Shown here piece by piece: positions 34,007 to 43,132 of a stretch of DNA of 58,328 nt (the first letter of the stretch is position 1; every line of letters begins with the position of its first letter). Location: positions 1 to 58,328 of the forward strand of contig JAYVUK010000043.1 in assembly GCA_043787975.1 (NCBI GenBank). The letters are read 5' to 3'. A program made the position numbers and the translations under genes. This DNA is from JAPLDA01 sp043787975. Its GTDB lineage: Bacteria > Bacteroidota > Bacteroidia > AKYH767-A > 2013-40CM-41-45. The notes under the pieces were generated by a model that saw nothing but the letters and a program-made list of their open reading frames with translations, was not told the DNA's origin and ran no database searches.

Positions 34007-35152
34007 CTAGTACTGGTGTGCTCCGTGAGTTCCGATTACAAATATCCACCGCAGAAATACCTGTGCGAAATTTTTTTCAAAATTGTTTTCCGGATCCAAT
34101 TGATTTGCCGATGTATATTTTCCCTGCAATTCGATTTTTTGAAATTCGGTTGCATACCAACCGATTGTCGCCGATGCGGCCTGCTCTACAAATTGCGCTG
34201 AAGAAGGTTTGTTGGTGTAGTCGTAACGTGCTGTAACAAATGTTCGTTTTGAAACCTGCATGGCAACAAGCGAATACCATCCGATCGCATTCACCGTTGT
34301 GCTGTCGAGTTTCGCATTGCTGTAGTACAGTTCATTTTGGAAAGTGAAGGATTTGTAGGTGTTGAATTTAACTGGTTTCCACTTGTAAGTAAGATCAGCA
34401 GCGGCCACGTTTGTTGTGTGCGCGGCAGAATTTTCTCCGGAAATTCCGGTCAGCCCGAATTCAAGTGTCGCATTCGGAGTCAGATCCCAGAAATTTTTCA
34501 GGTGAGCGAGTTTCAGGTAGTTGTTGGCTGCGCTCCTGGAGAAGCTCGGGCTTTCTCTTGGTCCATCCGTTAGTTCAACCGTCAATTCCTGGAAGAAGTT
34601 GTGATTGGGTAGTAACCAACTTAACTGCAAGCCTTCATCGTTCATACCTTCTTCTCCGAAAAACCGGACAAACGCATTCGGCATATCCACAAACGCCAAT
34701 GCATGTGGATGTACAGGATTGATACGACCAAGCGCCTGTTTGAATTTTCCCGCTTTCAGTTGCAGGTGAGCTGGAAGCGAAAGGGTCGTGAGATAACCTT
34801 CTTCTACTTCAGCTTTAAATTCTCCTGATTCCGGATCACGACTCAGCGAAATAAAAAAATCAGCGCGTGCATACGGATCAACAACGGATTGCAAAGAAAT
34901 TTCCGTTTCGTGAAGTTCGGTGTCAAATTTTCTTTTGTAATTACTTTGATAGCTTCCCCTGAAATCACCGATCACACTGATGTCAGGATTTGCTGATGCG
35001 GCAGCGCGTGCAGGAGCAGGCGTTGCATTTTGCAACATTTGATCTTGTATTTGTTGCAACAGCAGCGAATCGGAAAATGTGCTATCAGTTTGTGCGTGCG
35101 CCCGAATACTGAAAAGGCAAAGTATGCAACTGAGACAAATTAATTTATTCAT
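34007..35152 (-). CDS. Outer-membrane beta-barrel protein, metal locus
   Basis: 381 residues. Signal peptide MNKLICLSCILCLFSIRAHAQ. A short Q/A-rich linker precedes a barrel-like part made of alternating strands, such as ISVIGDFRGSYQSNYKRKFDTELHETEISLQS and LQLKAGKFKQALGRINPVHPHALAFV. There is no plug domain. The protein ends in Y. It resembles porin-like proteins that in other bacteria sit beside zinc-regulated receptors, but I cannot place it in a named family with confidence. The H-P-H-A-L and terminal GTHGAHQY stretches are noteworthy as possible metal contacts. Confidence 0.82.
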   Translation of the reverse strand: MNKLICLSCILCLFSIRAHAQTDSTFSDSLLLQQIQDQMLQNATPAPARAAASANPDISVIGDFRGSYQSNYKRKFDTELHETEISLQSVVDPYARADFFISLSRDPESGEFKAEVEEGYLTTLSLPAHLQLKAGKFKQALGRINPVHPHALAFVDMPNAFVRFFGEEGMNDEGLQLSWLLPNHNFFQELTVELTDGPRESPSFSRSAANNYLKLAHLKNFWDLTPNATLEFGLTGISGENSAAHTTNVAAADLTYKWKPVKFNTYKSFTFQNELYYSNAKLDSTTVNAIGWYSLVAMQVSKRTFVTARYDYTNKPSSAQFVEQAASATIGWYATEFQKIELQGKYTSANQLDPENNFEKNFAQVFLRWIFVIGTHGAHQY

Positions 35153-35253
35153 TTATTTTTTATTAGTGCGATAAAAGTAGGTATAGTTATATTGAAAGGG
35201 TAATGAAGCAGGAATGAATATAATTTTGAAATTTTCAGGGATCATTTTTTTGA

Positions 35254-35282
35254 AGAAAGGCAGCTTCAAGCACTGCCTTTCT
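35254..35282. repeat. Hairpin between the TonB receptor and barrel genes
   Basis: Stem AGAAAGGCAG (35254-35263) with CTGCCTTTCT (35273-35282), loop of 9. On the minus strand the hairpin is followed by TTCAAAAAAA rather than T, so it is not a classic terminator. It may be a processing or attenuation site inside the metal-locus transcript. Confidence 0.6.
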
Positions 35283-35327
35283 AACTTAAATCCATTAACG
35301 CCTCGAAATATCATCGCATCATTTCAG

Positions 35328-37769
35328 TTATCCATTTTTCTTTTTATTTAAATCAATTGGTACTACTAATTTGAAGCTGATATTTCTTCCCATATTGAAT
35401 ACACCGGTTCTCCCATTTGAGTTGTTTACAGCTTCATATTTTAACCGGCTTAAATGACTTTGATATGCAACATCAGTGAGGTTATTAGCGCTGATATAGA
35501 GCGAACAAAATGTGTGACCCTTCGAAAGAATATCAGTTCCGATGCCAAAGTTTAAAAGCGCATAACCTAGAGTCTCTGTTTCCGTTCCGAATGCAGAATA
35601 AAATTTATTCTGTGGAAAATAATTATCCAACCCAATTTTAATGTATGCGTTTGCCAAATTTTTTCCTGATTTTTTTATTGTTGCCTTCAGATCGGAAGAA
35701 AATTTAGGTGCCGGTGTGAATGGTAAATACTTAGTAGAATCAGGTTGATTCTTTTGAACAGCCAATACATACGAGAAGGAATTTTCAAAATGCAACCAAT
35801 CGAGAGGATGCGGATGAATGTCAATGGAGATTTCACCGCCTGATAAATTGGCATCGCCTGAAGAATATTTGAAGGTGCTGAAATCGTCCGTAAGCGAGTC
35901 ACCACCCGAAATGCTTTGAAGTTTGCTGAGGAAAATAAAATCATTGATCGAATTATTGAACAAGTCAATTTCTGCCGTTACATGTTCGGAATTTAAACCA
36001 AGCGCAAAGTCCAGCTGTAAACTACTTTCAGCTTTAAGGGTTGGGACACCAATGATGTAATTGACCGTACCTTCATGCACTCCATTAGCTGAAATCTCTG
36101 CAATGTTCGGAGCACGGAATCCTCTTGATATATTCAGCTTGGTAAAAACGTTTTCGGAAAATTGGTAGGTCGCTCCAAGACTTCCCGATATTCCGGTAAA
36201 AGTGGAATTGAAAGTACTGAATTGATGAAATGCATCAGGAGTATTGCCATTTATTTTTTCACCTTCGGCATTCAGAAAGAGATCTTTTCCATGTTCATTG
36301 CGGGAATCGTAACGTATTCCTCCGCTAATATCTAATTTGTCAATTGTTTTTTTTGCAATAGCGAAAACACCGATGTCAAATAAATTGTATTCCGGAATTA
36401 AAAACTCGCTTCCTTTATTCTCAGATGTTTGTTCCATTCCGTTGGCTCCGAAAGAAAAATTAAAATTATTTTTTTCGGGAAGCACATAGCGTACATCATA
36501 GTTGATTGTGTTGAGGAGGAAATAAAGCCCATATTGGTTTTCCTTAAGTACGTCAGCATACTCCTGCCGTTGATTTTGCTGGAAACCAAGGATCGTTTTT
36601 AAGCTTCCATTGCAGATGATAAAACTATTATTCAGCACGGCTTTGTAATGATGAATTTTCTGGTACGGTGTAAACGGGGTGTATGACTTCATGTTGTCAT
36701 CCGAAGCGATGGCAATATCTTCAGTAGAATCATTCAGGGCAATTGGTTTTATGAATTTTCCGGAAGCACTGTCTCGCTCTCCTTCAACAATTCCCGGTGT
36801 TAAATCATAGATGCTGAAATGCAAATGAGCATATCCCCAGGATTTATTGAAGCCTATAATTCCTCCGAAGTTATTCTCTCTGTACCCGGAGTTAAAGACA
36901 TAACCATCGTATTTATTCTGATAGGCATGTGCCATTTTGTTGCTGTATCGAATGTCCCAGATAAATCCTTTTTTGTTGCCGGCAACATTAGCGGAATAAC
37001 CGATCAAACCATTGTTCGTTTGATAATTTGCTAAGACACTTCCCTGAATTTTTCCTTCAGGTAAAGTGGGAGCCGGTAACATGTTCACTACACCGGCCAT
37101 CGCATCAGATCCATAGGAGAGGCTTGCAGGTCCTTTCAGTATTTCAACTTTGTTGACGGAGTATTCATCAATTTCAATTCCATGTTCATCACCCCATTGC
37201 TGACCTTCCTGTCGGATACCATCATTTACTACAACGACCCTGTTGTAGCCAAGTCCGCGAATAATGGGTTTAGAAATTCCTGAACCGGTTGTTACCTGCG
37301 AAACTCCGGGTTGAGTTGCAATAGCGTCAATGATATTCGAAGAAGGTATCTCCAACAATTCTTTTTTAGAAATGGTTGTAATGGGCGTTGGCGTTCTGTT
37401 TCGTTCAGCAGACTTGGACATACCTGTAACAACCACTTCATTTATTTCTGTAACTGATTCTTCTAAGATGAAATCTTGGAAAGATGTTGTGGATAGATCA
37501 ATCTGTTGAATAATTGTTTTGTAGCCTATAAAGGTAACTTGTACAAGAACTTTTGTTCGTGGCAGGTTTTCTATTTGATAGGTTCCGTCTGACCCTGTGA
37601 GGGTCCCGGTTTTTAAATCAGGAATATAAACGCTCACTCCGGGAAGAGTTTCACCGCTGTTCGATTTTACTTTTCCTGTTAAAGAAGCTTTGTCAATTCC
37701 TGCGAATGTGCTATTGGTGAATGAAATAAACAGGATGATGAATGATATGTAATGTTTAATTGTTTTCAT
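35328..37769 (-). CDS. TonB-dependent receptor, ZnuD-like
   Basis: I start at the ATG at 37769, giving signal peptide MKTIKHYISFIILFISFTNS. The frame to 37802 lacks a proper one. 813 residues: CarboxypepD_reg-like domain (ASLTGKVKSNSGETLPGV), TonB-box-like EINEVVVTGMSK, plug (IIRGLGYNRVVVVNDGIRQ, GDEHGIEIDE, KVEILKGPASLSYGSDAMAG), then a 22-strand barrel. The GDEHGI phrase and IRGLGYNRVxVxNDG plug resemble zinc receptors of the ZnuD type. Neighbouring znuA and znuB support metal uptake. Energy would come from TonB-ExbBD, absent here. Confidence 0.9.
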   Translation of the reverse strand: MKTIKHYISFIILFISFTNSTFAGIDKASLTGKVKSNSGETLPGVSVYIPDLKTGTLTGSDGTYQIENLPRTKVLVQVTFIGYKTIIQQIDLSTTSFQDFILEESVTEINEVVVTGMSKSAERNRTPTPITTISKKELLEIPSSNIIDAIATQPGVSQVTTGSGISKPIIRGLGYNRVVVVNDGIRQEGQQWGDEHGIEIDEYSVNKVEILKGPASLSYGSDAMAGVVNMLPAPTLPEGKIQGSVLANYQTNNGLIGYSANVAGNKKGFIWDIRYSNKMAHAYQNKYDGYVFNSGYRENNFGGIIGFNKSWGYAHLHFSIYDLTPGIVEGERDSASGKFIKPIALNDSTEDIAIASDDNMKSYTPFTPYQKIHHYKAVLNNSFIICNGSLKTILGFQQNQRQEYADVLKENQYGLYFLLNTINYDVRYVLPEKNNFNFSFGANGMEQTSENKGSEFLIPEYNLFDIGVFAIAKKTIDKLDISGGIRYDSRNEHGKDLFLNAEGEKINGNTPDAFHQFSTFNSTFTGISGSLGATYQFSENVFTKLNISRGFRAPNIAEISANGVHEGTVNYIIGVPTLKAESSLQLDFALGLNSEHVTAEIDLFNNSINDFIFLSKLQSISGGDSLTDDFSTFKYSSGDANLSGGEISIDIHPHPLDWLHFENSFSYVLAVQKNQPDSTKYLPFTPAPKFSSDLKATIKKSGKNLANAYIKIGLDNYFPQNKFYSAFGTETETLGYALLNFGIGTDILSKGHTFCSLYISANNLTDVAYQSHLSRLKYEAVNNSNGRTGVFNMGRNISFKLVVPIDLNKKKNG

Positions 37770-37850
37770 TGAATATTTTTTTAAAAATGAATGATGAATC
37801 ACATCCCATCATAAGAAGGATGCAATCTGAACTAAACGTGAAAAGAAAAA

Positions 37851-38192
37851 TTAGCCCAATGCAGGAGGTCCGCGCAGGTAAAAAGAAAAGACGCGATCAG
37901 CAACATATGCTGTGGTATTTTTTACGAGAAATGAAAATGGAATTGAAACAACGTTGAATAAGAAATTCGCTACATGATGATAAAGCGGTGGTGTTGTGAT
38001 CTGCAATACATCACAATGCTGATGTTGTTCGCTGATGTGATCCTTACAAGCATCCATGCACAACACATCCATCGAATCCTCATGATGATGCAACGCATGA
38101 ATAAATTCTTTGGGCGTGATGAAAAAAGAAATTACCGCAAGCAGAAAAAGTGCAATAAATTTTTGAAAAGTATGTTGCCCGGATAATTTCAT
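37851..38192 (-). CDS. Small His-rich membrane or exported protein
   Basis: ATG at 38192. The frame could also begin at the adjacent TTG, 38195. 113 residues. An N-terminal hydrophobic segment (FIALFLLAVISFFITP) is followed by FIHALHHHEDSMDVLCMDACKDHISEQHQHCDVLQ. That is eight histidines, three cysteines and several acids, suited to binding Zn2+ or Cu+. The C-terminal part is again hydrophobic and ends RGPPALG. The gene directly precedes the ZnuD-like receptor. Such proteins commonly sit ahead of TonB receptors in Bacteroidota and have no assigned role. A sensor or chaperone role is speculative. An AGAATATTCT palindrome at 38205-38214 lies just upstream of the start. Confidence 0.75.
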   Translation of the reverse strand: MKLSGQHTFQKFIALFLLAVISFFITPKEFIHALHHHEDSMDVLCMDACKDHISEQHQHCDVLQITTPPLYHHVANFLFNVVSIPFSFLVKNTTAYVADRVFSFYLRGPPALG

Positions 38193-38262
38193 CAAGCCAA
38201 AAATAGAATATTCTTTTTTCTTTTATGTTAACGAGTGTTAAACCCGGAATAAATTAGCGAAC

Positions 38263-38293
38263 AACTGTAAACAGGCGACAGTAAACCGTAAAC
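38263..38293. repeat. GTAAAC word repeat
   Basis: AACTGTAAACAGGCGACAGTAAACCGTAAACT contains the word GTAAAC three times and borders the end of the TlpA-like gene. Same family as the repeats at 5366-5458. Confidence 0.65.
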
Positions 38294-38296
38294 TCT

Positions 38297-39736
38297 TTAC
38301 TGAGGCAATTTTATTTTTCCATTCTCAATGTCTTCAATAAATTCACTCAGCTTGTCAGCATCCAGCCTTTTTGCAATGATTCGTTTCCGGTCATCAAGCA
38401 GGTAAATAACAGGAGTAGAGTAGATGTCGTAATAGTTTCTGAAACTGGTTTGATTGTAAAGATCAGAAACATTAATCCAATCGAGTTTGTTATCATGAAT
38501 GTATTTTTTCCATACATCCATATCCGACTCAATCCCCACTGCAAAAACTTCAATGCTCTTTTTTGTTTTTACACTGTCGTAATAATGAATCAATTTTGGG
38601 ATTTCAATTTTGCAATGACTACATGTCGGATCCCAGAAAACAAGCACGGTGTATTTTGTTTTAATGCCATGTAACGTATGCATTACAAAGGCTGTATCCG
38701 GCATGGCTAGATCGTGAGCTACAGTGAATAATATATTCGGTTTAATCTTATCGACACGTCCCTGGATTTTTGATTTTAAGGTTGAGTCGGCCCAAAAAGC
38801 CTGGTCAGTTAAATAATATTTTTCTGAAAGATGAACAAAGATTTTGTCGAATCCCATGATCTTTGAATTCTCGTAAAAGTTTGTGAGCGTAGCAACACAA
38901 TATTTAAAGACTTCTTTGTTCGCTTTTGACCGTTCAATAATTGTATCAACGGAGGCATTGATGGAATCGGGAGTTTGAGGTGTAAGCTGGTTTGTATACG
39001 TTTTTATTTTACTCTGCAGAATCGGAGTGCGAAGCAACCGGTCATCGCTGAAGTCAACGTTGTCCCAATAGTGTGCTTTAAAGTAATGGTACGCAAACGA
39101 TGAATCAATGACATTTCCTTTTGCATCTTTCGGCGATTCCGGTACTTCCGGTTCTGACATGGTTTTAAAAATTTTTGCAATGAACGACTTTGGATAATCG
39201 GCCATCAACTTTGTGCGATACGCTTTCACTTCTTTATCGATGGCAGAAATTCGATCTCTCAGGACTTTTGTAGAATCTTTATTGTCCTTATAGGTATCCA
39301 TGCGCGTCTTGATGGACTGTGACTCTTTTGTTTTTTCTACGATAAATTTCTGGTGGTCATTGAAGAGCTTGTTTTCCAATGAACCTGTTACTTTAAAGTT
39401 GGTAACGAAGTCGGCCGTATCCGTTTCGATTGTAAACTTCTGTTCATTCACCAAAATTTCAAAATAGGTTTTGCTCGGCATCACAACCAGGTAAATTCCT
39501 CCTTCCAATGAATCTTTGCCTTTGAAAATTGCCCAACCGTCTTTAGCCACACGCACCGTATCGCGTAAGTATTGCTTATCGCCAAAATGATTACCGAGGT
39601 AGCAGACTGTATCTTTTAACCCATTGATACGAACTTTGATTTCATATCCTCCGGCTTTGGCTTGAGATGAAAATACAATTGCTGCAAACAGAATCAGTGC
39701 TGACTTAATTAATGAAGACAAACTCATTTTTCTCAT
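38297..39736 (-). CDS. TlpA-like thiol-disulfide protein with DUF5106/DUF4369-type N-terminus
   Basis: I prefer the ATG at 39736 (MRKMSLSSLIKSALILFAAIVFSSQAKAG, signal peptide). An upstream ATG at 39760 adds eight residues. About 479 residues. The N-terminal half has the DUF4369-like opening (YEIKVRINGLKDTVCYLGNHFGDKQYL). A middle helical domain with repeated Lys/Asp is DUF5106-like. The C-terminal thioredoxin fold is seen as YTVLVFWDPTCSHCKIEIPKL (CSHC redox centre near residue 362) and YSTPVIYLLDD with the cis-proline. Periplasmic redox role is inferred. It does not share a transcript with the metal locus in any obvious way. Confidence 0.85.
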   Translation of the reverse strand: MRKMSLSSLIKSALILFAAIVFSSQAKAGGYEIKVRINGLKDTVCYLGNHFGDKQYLRDTVRVAKDGWAIFKGKDSLEGGIYLVVMPSKTYFEILVNEQKFTIETDTADFVTNFKVTGSLENKLFNDHQKFIVEKTKESQSIKTRMDTYKDNKDSTKVLRDRISAIDKEVKAYRTKLMADYPKSFIAKIFKTMSEPEVPESPKDAKGNVIDSSFAYHYFKAHYWDNVDFSDDRLLRTPILQSKIKTYTNQLTPQTPDSINASVDTIIERSKANKEVFKYCVATLTNFYENSKIMGFDKIFVHLSEKYYLTDQAFWADSTLKSKIQGRVDKIKPNILFTVAHDLAMPDTAFVMHTLHGIKTKYTVLVFWDPTCSHCKIEIPKLIHYYDSVKTKKSIEVFAVGIESDMDVWKKYIHDNKLDWINVSDLYNQTSFRNYYDIYSTPVIYLLDDRKRIIAKRLDADKLSEFIEDIENGKIKLPQ

Positions 39737-39832
39737 AGACAATTGTTTGATGATATTCAACTATATAAATATGCAATAGGTTTCGCAAATTTAAATGTTA
39801 AAGAGTATTTAAGATGAAGGTTTGATAAAGAG

Positions 39833-39906
39833 CTATAAACTAAAAACTAAGAACTAAGAACTTTTTTGAATTCAGAGAATTAGTTCTTGGTTGTTGATTC
39901 TTAGTT
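39833..39906. repeat. AACTAAG word repeats, inverted
   Basis: Left part: AAACTAAAAACTAAGAACTAAGAAC. Right part (39880-39906): TTAGTTCTTGGTTGTTGATTCTTAGTT, an imperfect reverse complement. It lies between the TlpA-like gene start and hppD end. Confidence 0.65.
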
Positions 39907-39914
39907 ACCGGAAT

Positions 39915-41009
39915 TTATAGATTACCTCTCAATGCCTGCTCACGTTCAATCGCTTCAAACAATGCCTTGAAGTTCCCTTTTCCAAATGACTTTGCACCTT
40001 TACGCTGAATGATTTCATAGAAAAGAGTCGGGCGATCTTCTACCGGCTTGGAAAAAATCTGCAACAGGTATCCCTCATCATCGCGGTCAACAAGAATTCC
40101 GAGCTTCTCAAGGGCAGAAAGGTCTTCATCAATTTTACCGACACGGGCTGTTAACTCTTTATAATAAGTAGTTGGAACTTTTAAAAATTCAATTCCTCTT
40201 CGCTGTAATTCGGTAACTGTTTTGATCACATCATTTGTAAGCACAGCGACGTGTTGCACACCTGCACCACGATAATATTCAAGATACTCATCGATCTGTG
40301 ATTTCTTTTTTCCTTCCGCCGGTTCATTGATCGGGAATTTAATGTAACCGTTTCCGCTGGACACTACTTTACTCATCAACGCAGAATATTCTGTGGAAAT
40401 GTCTTTGTCATCGAAGGTGATGATCATTTTGAAGCCCATTACATCTTCATAAAATTTCACCCACTCATCCATCTTTCCCAACTCCACATTTCCCACACAA
40501 TGATCAATCACTTCCAGCCCTACCGATTCGGTTTTGAAATTTGATTTTGCCGGGTGAAACCCGGGCATGAAAACACCGTTGTAGTTTTTACGCTCCACAA
40601 ATTTGTGAATGGTTTCACCATACGTATGAATGGCAGAAATTTTTATTTCACCGTTTTCATCATTCATCACCATCGGATGTGTGTGAGCTTTTGCGCCGCG
40701 AGACATCGTTTCGTAAAAAGACTTTTCCGCATCATCGACCCAAAGAGCAAGCACTTTTACACCATCGCCATGGTTCATCACATGCATTGAAATTTCTGTA
40801 TCAGGATAAATGGAAGTCGTAAATACCAAACGAATTTTTCCTTGCTTCAAGACATACGAGGCCCGATCCCGAACTCCGGTTTCAGGTCCGGCATATGCGA
40901 TCAATTCAAAACCAAAAGCATGTTGGTAATAATACGCTGCCTGTTTTGCATTGCCCACATAAAATTCGATGTGATCGGTTCCATTGAGAGGAAGAAAGTC
41001 TTGTGACAT
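39915..41009 (-). CDS. hppD: 4-hydroxyphenylpyruvate dioxygenase
   Basis: A 364-residue protein with the two-domain VOC fold. Iron ligands in the C-terminal domain: His170 (VIDHCVGNV), His253 (GVQHVAVLT) and Glu332 (FYEIIQR). QIFSKPVEDRPTLFYEIIQRKGA is the family signature. C-terminal ALFEAIEREQALRGNL is standard. It converts 4-hydroxyphenylpyruvate to homogentisate in tyrosine catabolism. homogentisate dioxygenase is not adjacent. A promoter candidate lies 41 nt upstream. Confidence 0.97.
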   Translation of the reverse strand: MSQDFLPLNGTDHIEFYVGNAKQAAYYYQHAFGFELIAYAGPETGVRDRASYVLKQGKIRLVFTTSIYPDTEISMHVMNHGDGVKVLALWVDDAEKSFYETMSRGAKAHTHPMVMNDENGEIKISAIHTYGETIHKFVERKNYNGVFMPGFHPAKSNFKTESVGLEVIDHCVGNVELGKMDEWVKFYEDVMGFKMIITFDDKDISTEYSALMSKVVSSGNGYIKFPINEPAEGKKKSQIDEYLEYYRGAGVQHVAVLTNDVIKTVTELQRRGIEFLKVPTTYYKELTARVGKIDEDLSALEKLGILVDRDDEGYLLQIFSKPVEDRPTLFYEIIQRKGAKSFGKGNFKALFEAIEREQALRGNL

Positions 41010-41012
41010 AAT

Positions 41013-41040
41013 GTTTACGGTTTGTTGTTTACAGTTTACG
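41013..41040. repeat. GTTTACGG word repeat upstream of hppD
   Basis: GTTTACGGTTTGTTGTTTACAGTTTACG, the word GTTTAC three times, immediately upstream of the hppD start and downstream of its promoter. The reverse-complement block is at 41111-41133, next to the yidC stop. Confidence 0.7.
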
Positions 41041-41049
41041 AAACTCCTG

Positions 41050-41080
41050 CAAATATCCTAATTGCGCTAAGAATAATCAA
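41050..41080 (-). promoter_or_regulatory. Candidate promoter of hppD
   Basis: On the minus strand, TTGA at 41077-41080 is followed after 19 nt by GATATTTG at 41050-41057, close to the Bacteroidota pattern TTTG-N19-TAnnTTTG. It lies 41 nt from the hppD start codon. Confidence 0.45.
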
Positions 41081-41110
41081 GTAAGAAAGCTATTTATAAT
41101 GTGCTGTCCG

Positions 41111-41133
41111 TTGTAAACCGTAAACTGTAAACC
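41111..41133. repeat. GTAAAC word repeat at the 3' end of yidC
   Basis: TTGTAAACCGTAAACTGTAAACC, three words of GTAAAC. It faces the opposite-oriented block at 41013-41040. Confidence 0.7.
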
Positions 41134-41135
41134 GG

Positions 41136-42989
41136 CTATTTTTTCCTCGGCTGGTATCCGCGCTCTTTTGCCATTTTTTCCAGACGTTCCTGGAAACCTG
41201 ACTTTTTCTGAGCTTTCGGACGTTTTTTGTTTTCCTGGATCTTCAGGTGAATGGCTTTTTCATCAATAAAAGCTTTAAAAAGATATTGCTGACCGAAACC
41301 AAAAACGTTACTGAGGAAATAGTAATAACTCAAACCTGCAGAATAATTATTGAATACGCCAAGAAACATGATCGGCATTAAATACATCATCCATTTCATC
41401 TGCGGATTTGCAGCGCTGGTCATCTGCATGTTCATACGCGTGTACAGCAACGTGGACACGGTCATGAGCAAAGTGAACAGGCTGACGTGATCACCATAAA
41501 AAGGAATCTTAAACGGAAGGTCAAGGATGGAATCGTAGGTGGAAAGATCCTTCGCCCAAAGAAAATGTTCACCTCTTAGCTCAATGGATGAAGGAAAGAA
41601 ACGGAACATCGCAATGAGGATCGGCATCTGTAACAATCCCGGAATACAACCGCCAAGCGGATTCACACCTGCTTTGCGATACAACGCCATGGTTTCCTGT
41701 TGCTTTTTCATGGCATCATCCGGGTATTTCGCAGTGAGCTCAGCAATTTCCGGTTGCAGCACTTTCATCTTCGCCTGCGATTTAAACGAACCGTAGGTAA
41801 GTGGTAAAATCACGATGCGAATCAGAATGGTGAGAAGGAGAATGATGATTCCGAAATTCAGGTTGAAACCGTTGAGGAAATTAAAAGTGGGAATCACCAA
41901 AAAACGATTTACCCAACCGAAAATTCCCCATCCAAGCGGAATTTGTTTTTCGAGATGCAGGTCATCAATTTTCTTTAATGTCTGGTAATGGTTTGGCCCG
42001 ATGTAAAATCGCATTCCATAGCTTTCACTTTGCTTGTGATCGTAAGGCAGCGCAAAAGATGCTGACAACGTTTTTACATAGTGATCAGAAGTTTTGTCCG
42101 TAGAACTTTCAACGGTTGGTGAATCAAAAGAATTGTCGGCAATGATCACAGAAGTAAAATATTGCTGCTTGAAAGCAATCCACTTCACTTTTGTCTTGAG
42201 AGGTTTTTGTTCGTCTTTTGTTTCGGAAATATAATCTACGTCTTCATCCTCTCCCGAAAACCGATAGTAAACTGTTGTTGCAGCATGTTCACTCTGCATG
42301 CTTTTCTCCTGTTTTGTAATCGGTTGTTTCCAATCGAGAGAAATGTAAGTAGCATTGGAAGCGATGACATCGTTTAACCCGACAACATTGATCTTAAATT
42401 TTAAGATGTAATTAATACTATCCAATGAATACACATATTCGATGTATTTATTTTCACTCGCATTAAGTCGCAGTGAAACAGTTTGCTGATTGGAAGCAGA
42501 AGTTTCCTGTTGAAAGAAAAGATTGTTTGTATTGATGATCCTGTTTTGTGCGGAGAGTGATAAACCGAAAAAAGCGGAATCAGAATTCATCAGCAAAACA
42601 GGTTTGCCGTCAAAGGTTTTGTATTTCTTTAGTTCGACATTTTTTATTCTCCCGCCTTTGTTGGTGAGGTTTACTTTGAAAAATTCGTTTTCAAGGGTGA
42701 AGACTTTTTCTGAACCTTCTGCCGCTGACGCAAAATCACCTAATTGTTGTTTCTGGATCTCGTGTTTTGCGGAATCGTTCACCTGTAACGAAGCCGTATC
42801 TGTGATCGCAGATTTTTGCAAGGCAACCGCTGATGCTTTTTCCTGCTCGCGTGCTTTTATGACGATGGCAATTGAATCTTGCTGGTGTTGCAATGCCAAT
42901 CGTTCTTCAGCACTTGGTTGAGTGAAAATGCTGTAAGCAATGACAATGATGCCGATTAATACGATTCCGATGACTGAATTCCTGTCCAT
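41136..42989 (-). CDS. yidC: Membrane protein insertase YidC
   Basis: ATG at 42989 (MDRNSVIGIVLIGIIVIAYSIF, the N-terminal anchor helix). The longer frame to 43010 adds seven residues. 617 residues. A large periplasmic beta-super-sandwich domain spans about 60-370. The five-helix C-terminal insertase core carries NFGIIILLLTILIRIVILPLTYGSFKSQAKMKVLQPE and CIPGLLQMPILIAMFRFF, with the conserved Arg in RIVILP. The tail is positively charged (KKRPKAQKKSGFQERL), which helps ribosome contact. It inserts and folds inner-membrane proteins. A promoter candidate is at 43008-43038. Confidence 0.97.
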   Translation of the reverse strand: MDRNSVIGIVLIGIIVIAYSIFTQPSAEERLALQHQQDSIAIVIKAREQEKASAVALQKSAITDTASLQVNDSAKHEIQKQQLGDFASAAEGSEKVFTLENEFFKVNLTNKGGRIKNVELKKYKTFDGKPVLLMNSDSAFFGLSLSAQNRIINTNNLFFQQETSASNQQTVSLRLNASENKYIEYVYSLDSINYILKFKINVVGLNDVIASNATYISLDWKQPITKQEKSMQSEHAATTVYYRFSGEDEDVDYISETKDEQKPLKTKVKWIAFKQQYFTSVIIADNSFDSPTVESSTDKTSDHYVKTLSASFALPYDHKQSESYGMRFYIGPNHYQTLKKIDDLHLEKQIPLGWGIFGWVNRFLVIPTFNFLNGFNLNFGIIILLLTILIRIVILPLTYGSFKSQAKMKVLQPEIAELTAKYPDDAMKKQQETMALYRKAGVNPLGGCIPGLLQMPILIAMFRFFPSSIELRGEHFLWAKDLSTYDSILDLPFKIPFYGDHVSLFTLLMTVSTLLYTRMNMQMTSAANPQMKWMMYLMPIMFLGVFNNYSAGLSYYYFLSNVFGFGQQYLFKAFIDEKAIHLKIQENKKRPKAQKKSGFQERLEKMAKERGYQPRKK

Positions 42990-43007
42990 TGAAAAATTTT
43001 GAGGGCG

Positions 43008-43038
43008 CAAACATACAGGATTGGAAGTTGAATCACAA
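43008..43038 (-). promoter_or_regulatory. Candidate promoter of yidC
   Basis: On the minus strand TATGTTTG (43008-43015) fits TAnnTTTG exactly. TTGT lies 19 nt upstream (43035-43038). The box is 19 nt from the yidC ATG. A diverged duplicate of the same sequence lies at 43096-43131. Confidence 0.5.
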
Positions 43039-43095
43039 GAGAGACCTTATTCTGTATGTTCTTTCTTTCAATTGTAAACAAAACAAAGAAGAAAA

Positions 43096-43131
43096 ACATA
43101 CAGGATTGAACGGTTAATCGCAAGAGTGAGT
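43096..43131. repeat. Direct duplicate of the yidC promoter segment
   Basis: ACATACAGGATTGAACGG followed by TTAATCGCAAGAG closely matches 43011-43044 (ACATACAGGATTGGAAG followed by TTGAATCACAAGAG). In the copy, the -7 box would read TATGTTTT, one change from consensus. The duplicate lies directly beside the third REP copy (43133-43170). Confidence 0.8.
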
Positions 43132-43132
43132 T

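Noticed and set aside
35254..35282. Hairpin as an intrinsic terminator of the TonB receptor gene
   Set aside because: The minus strand after the stem is A-rich, not T-rich. Kept only as a hairpin.
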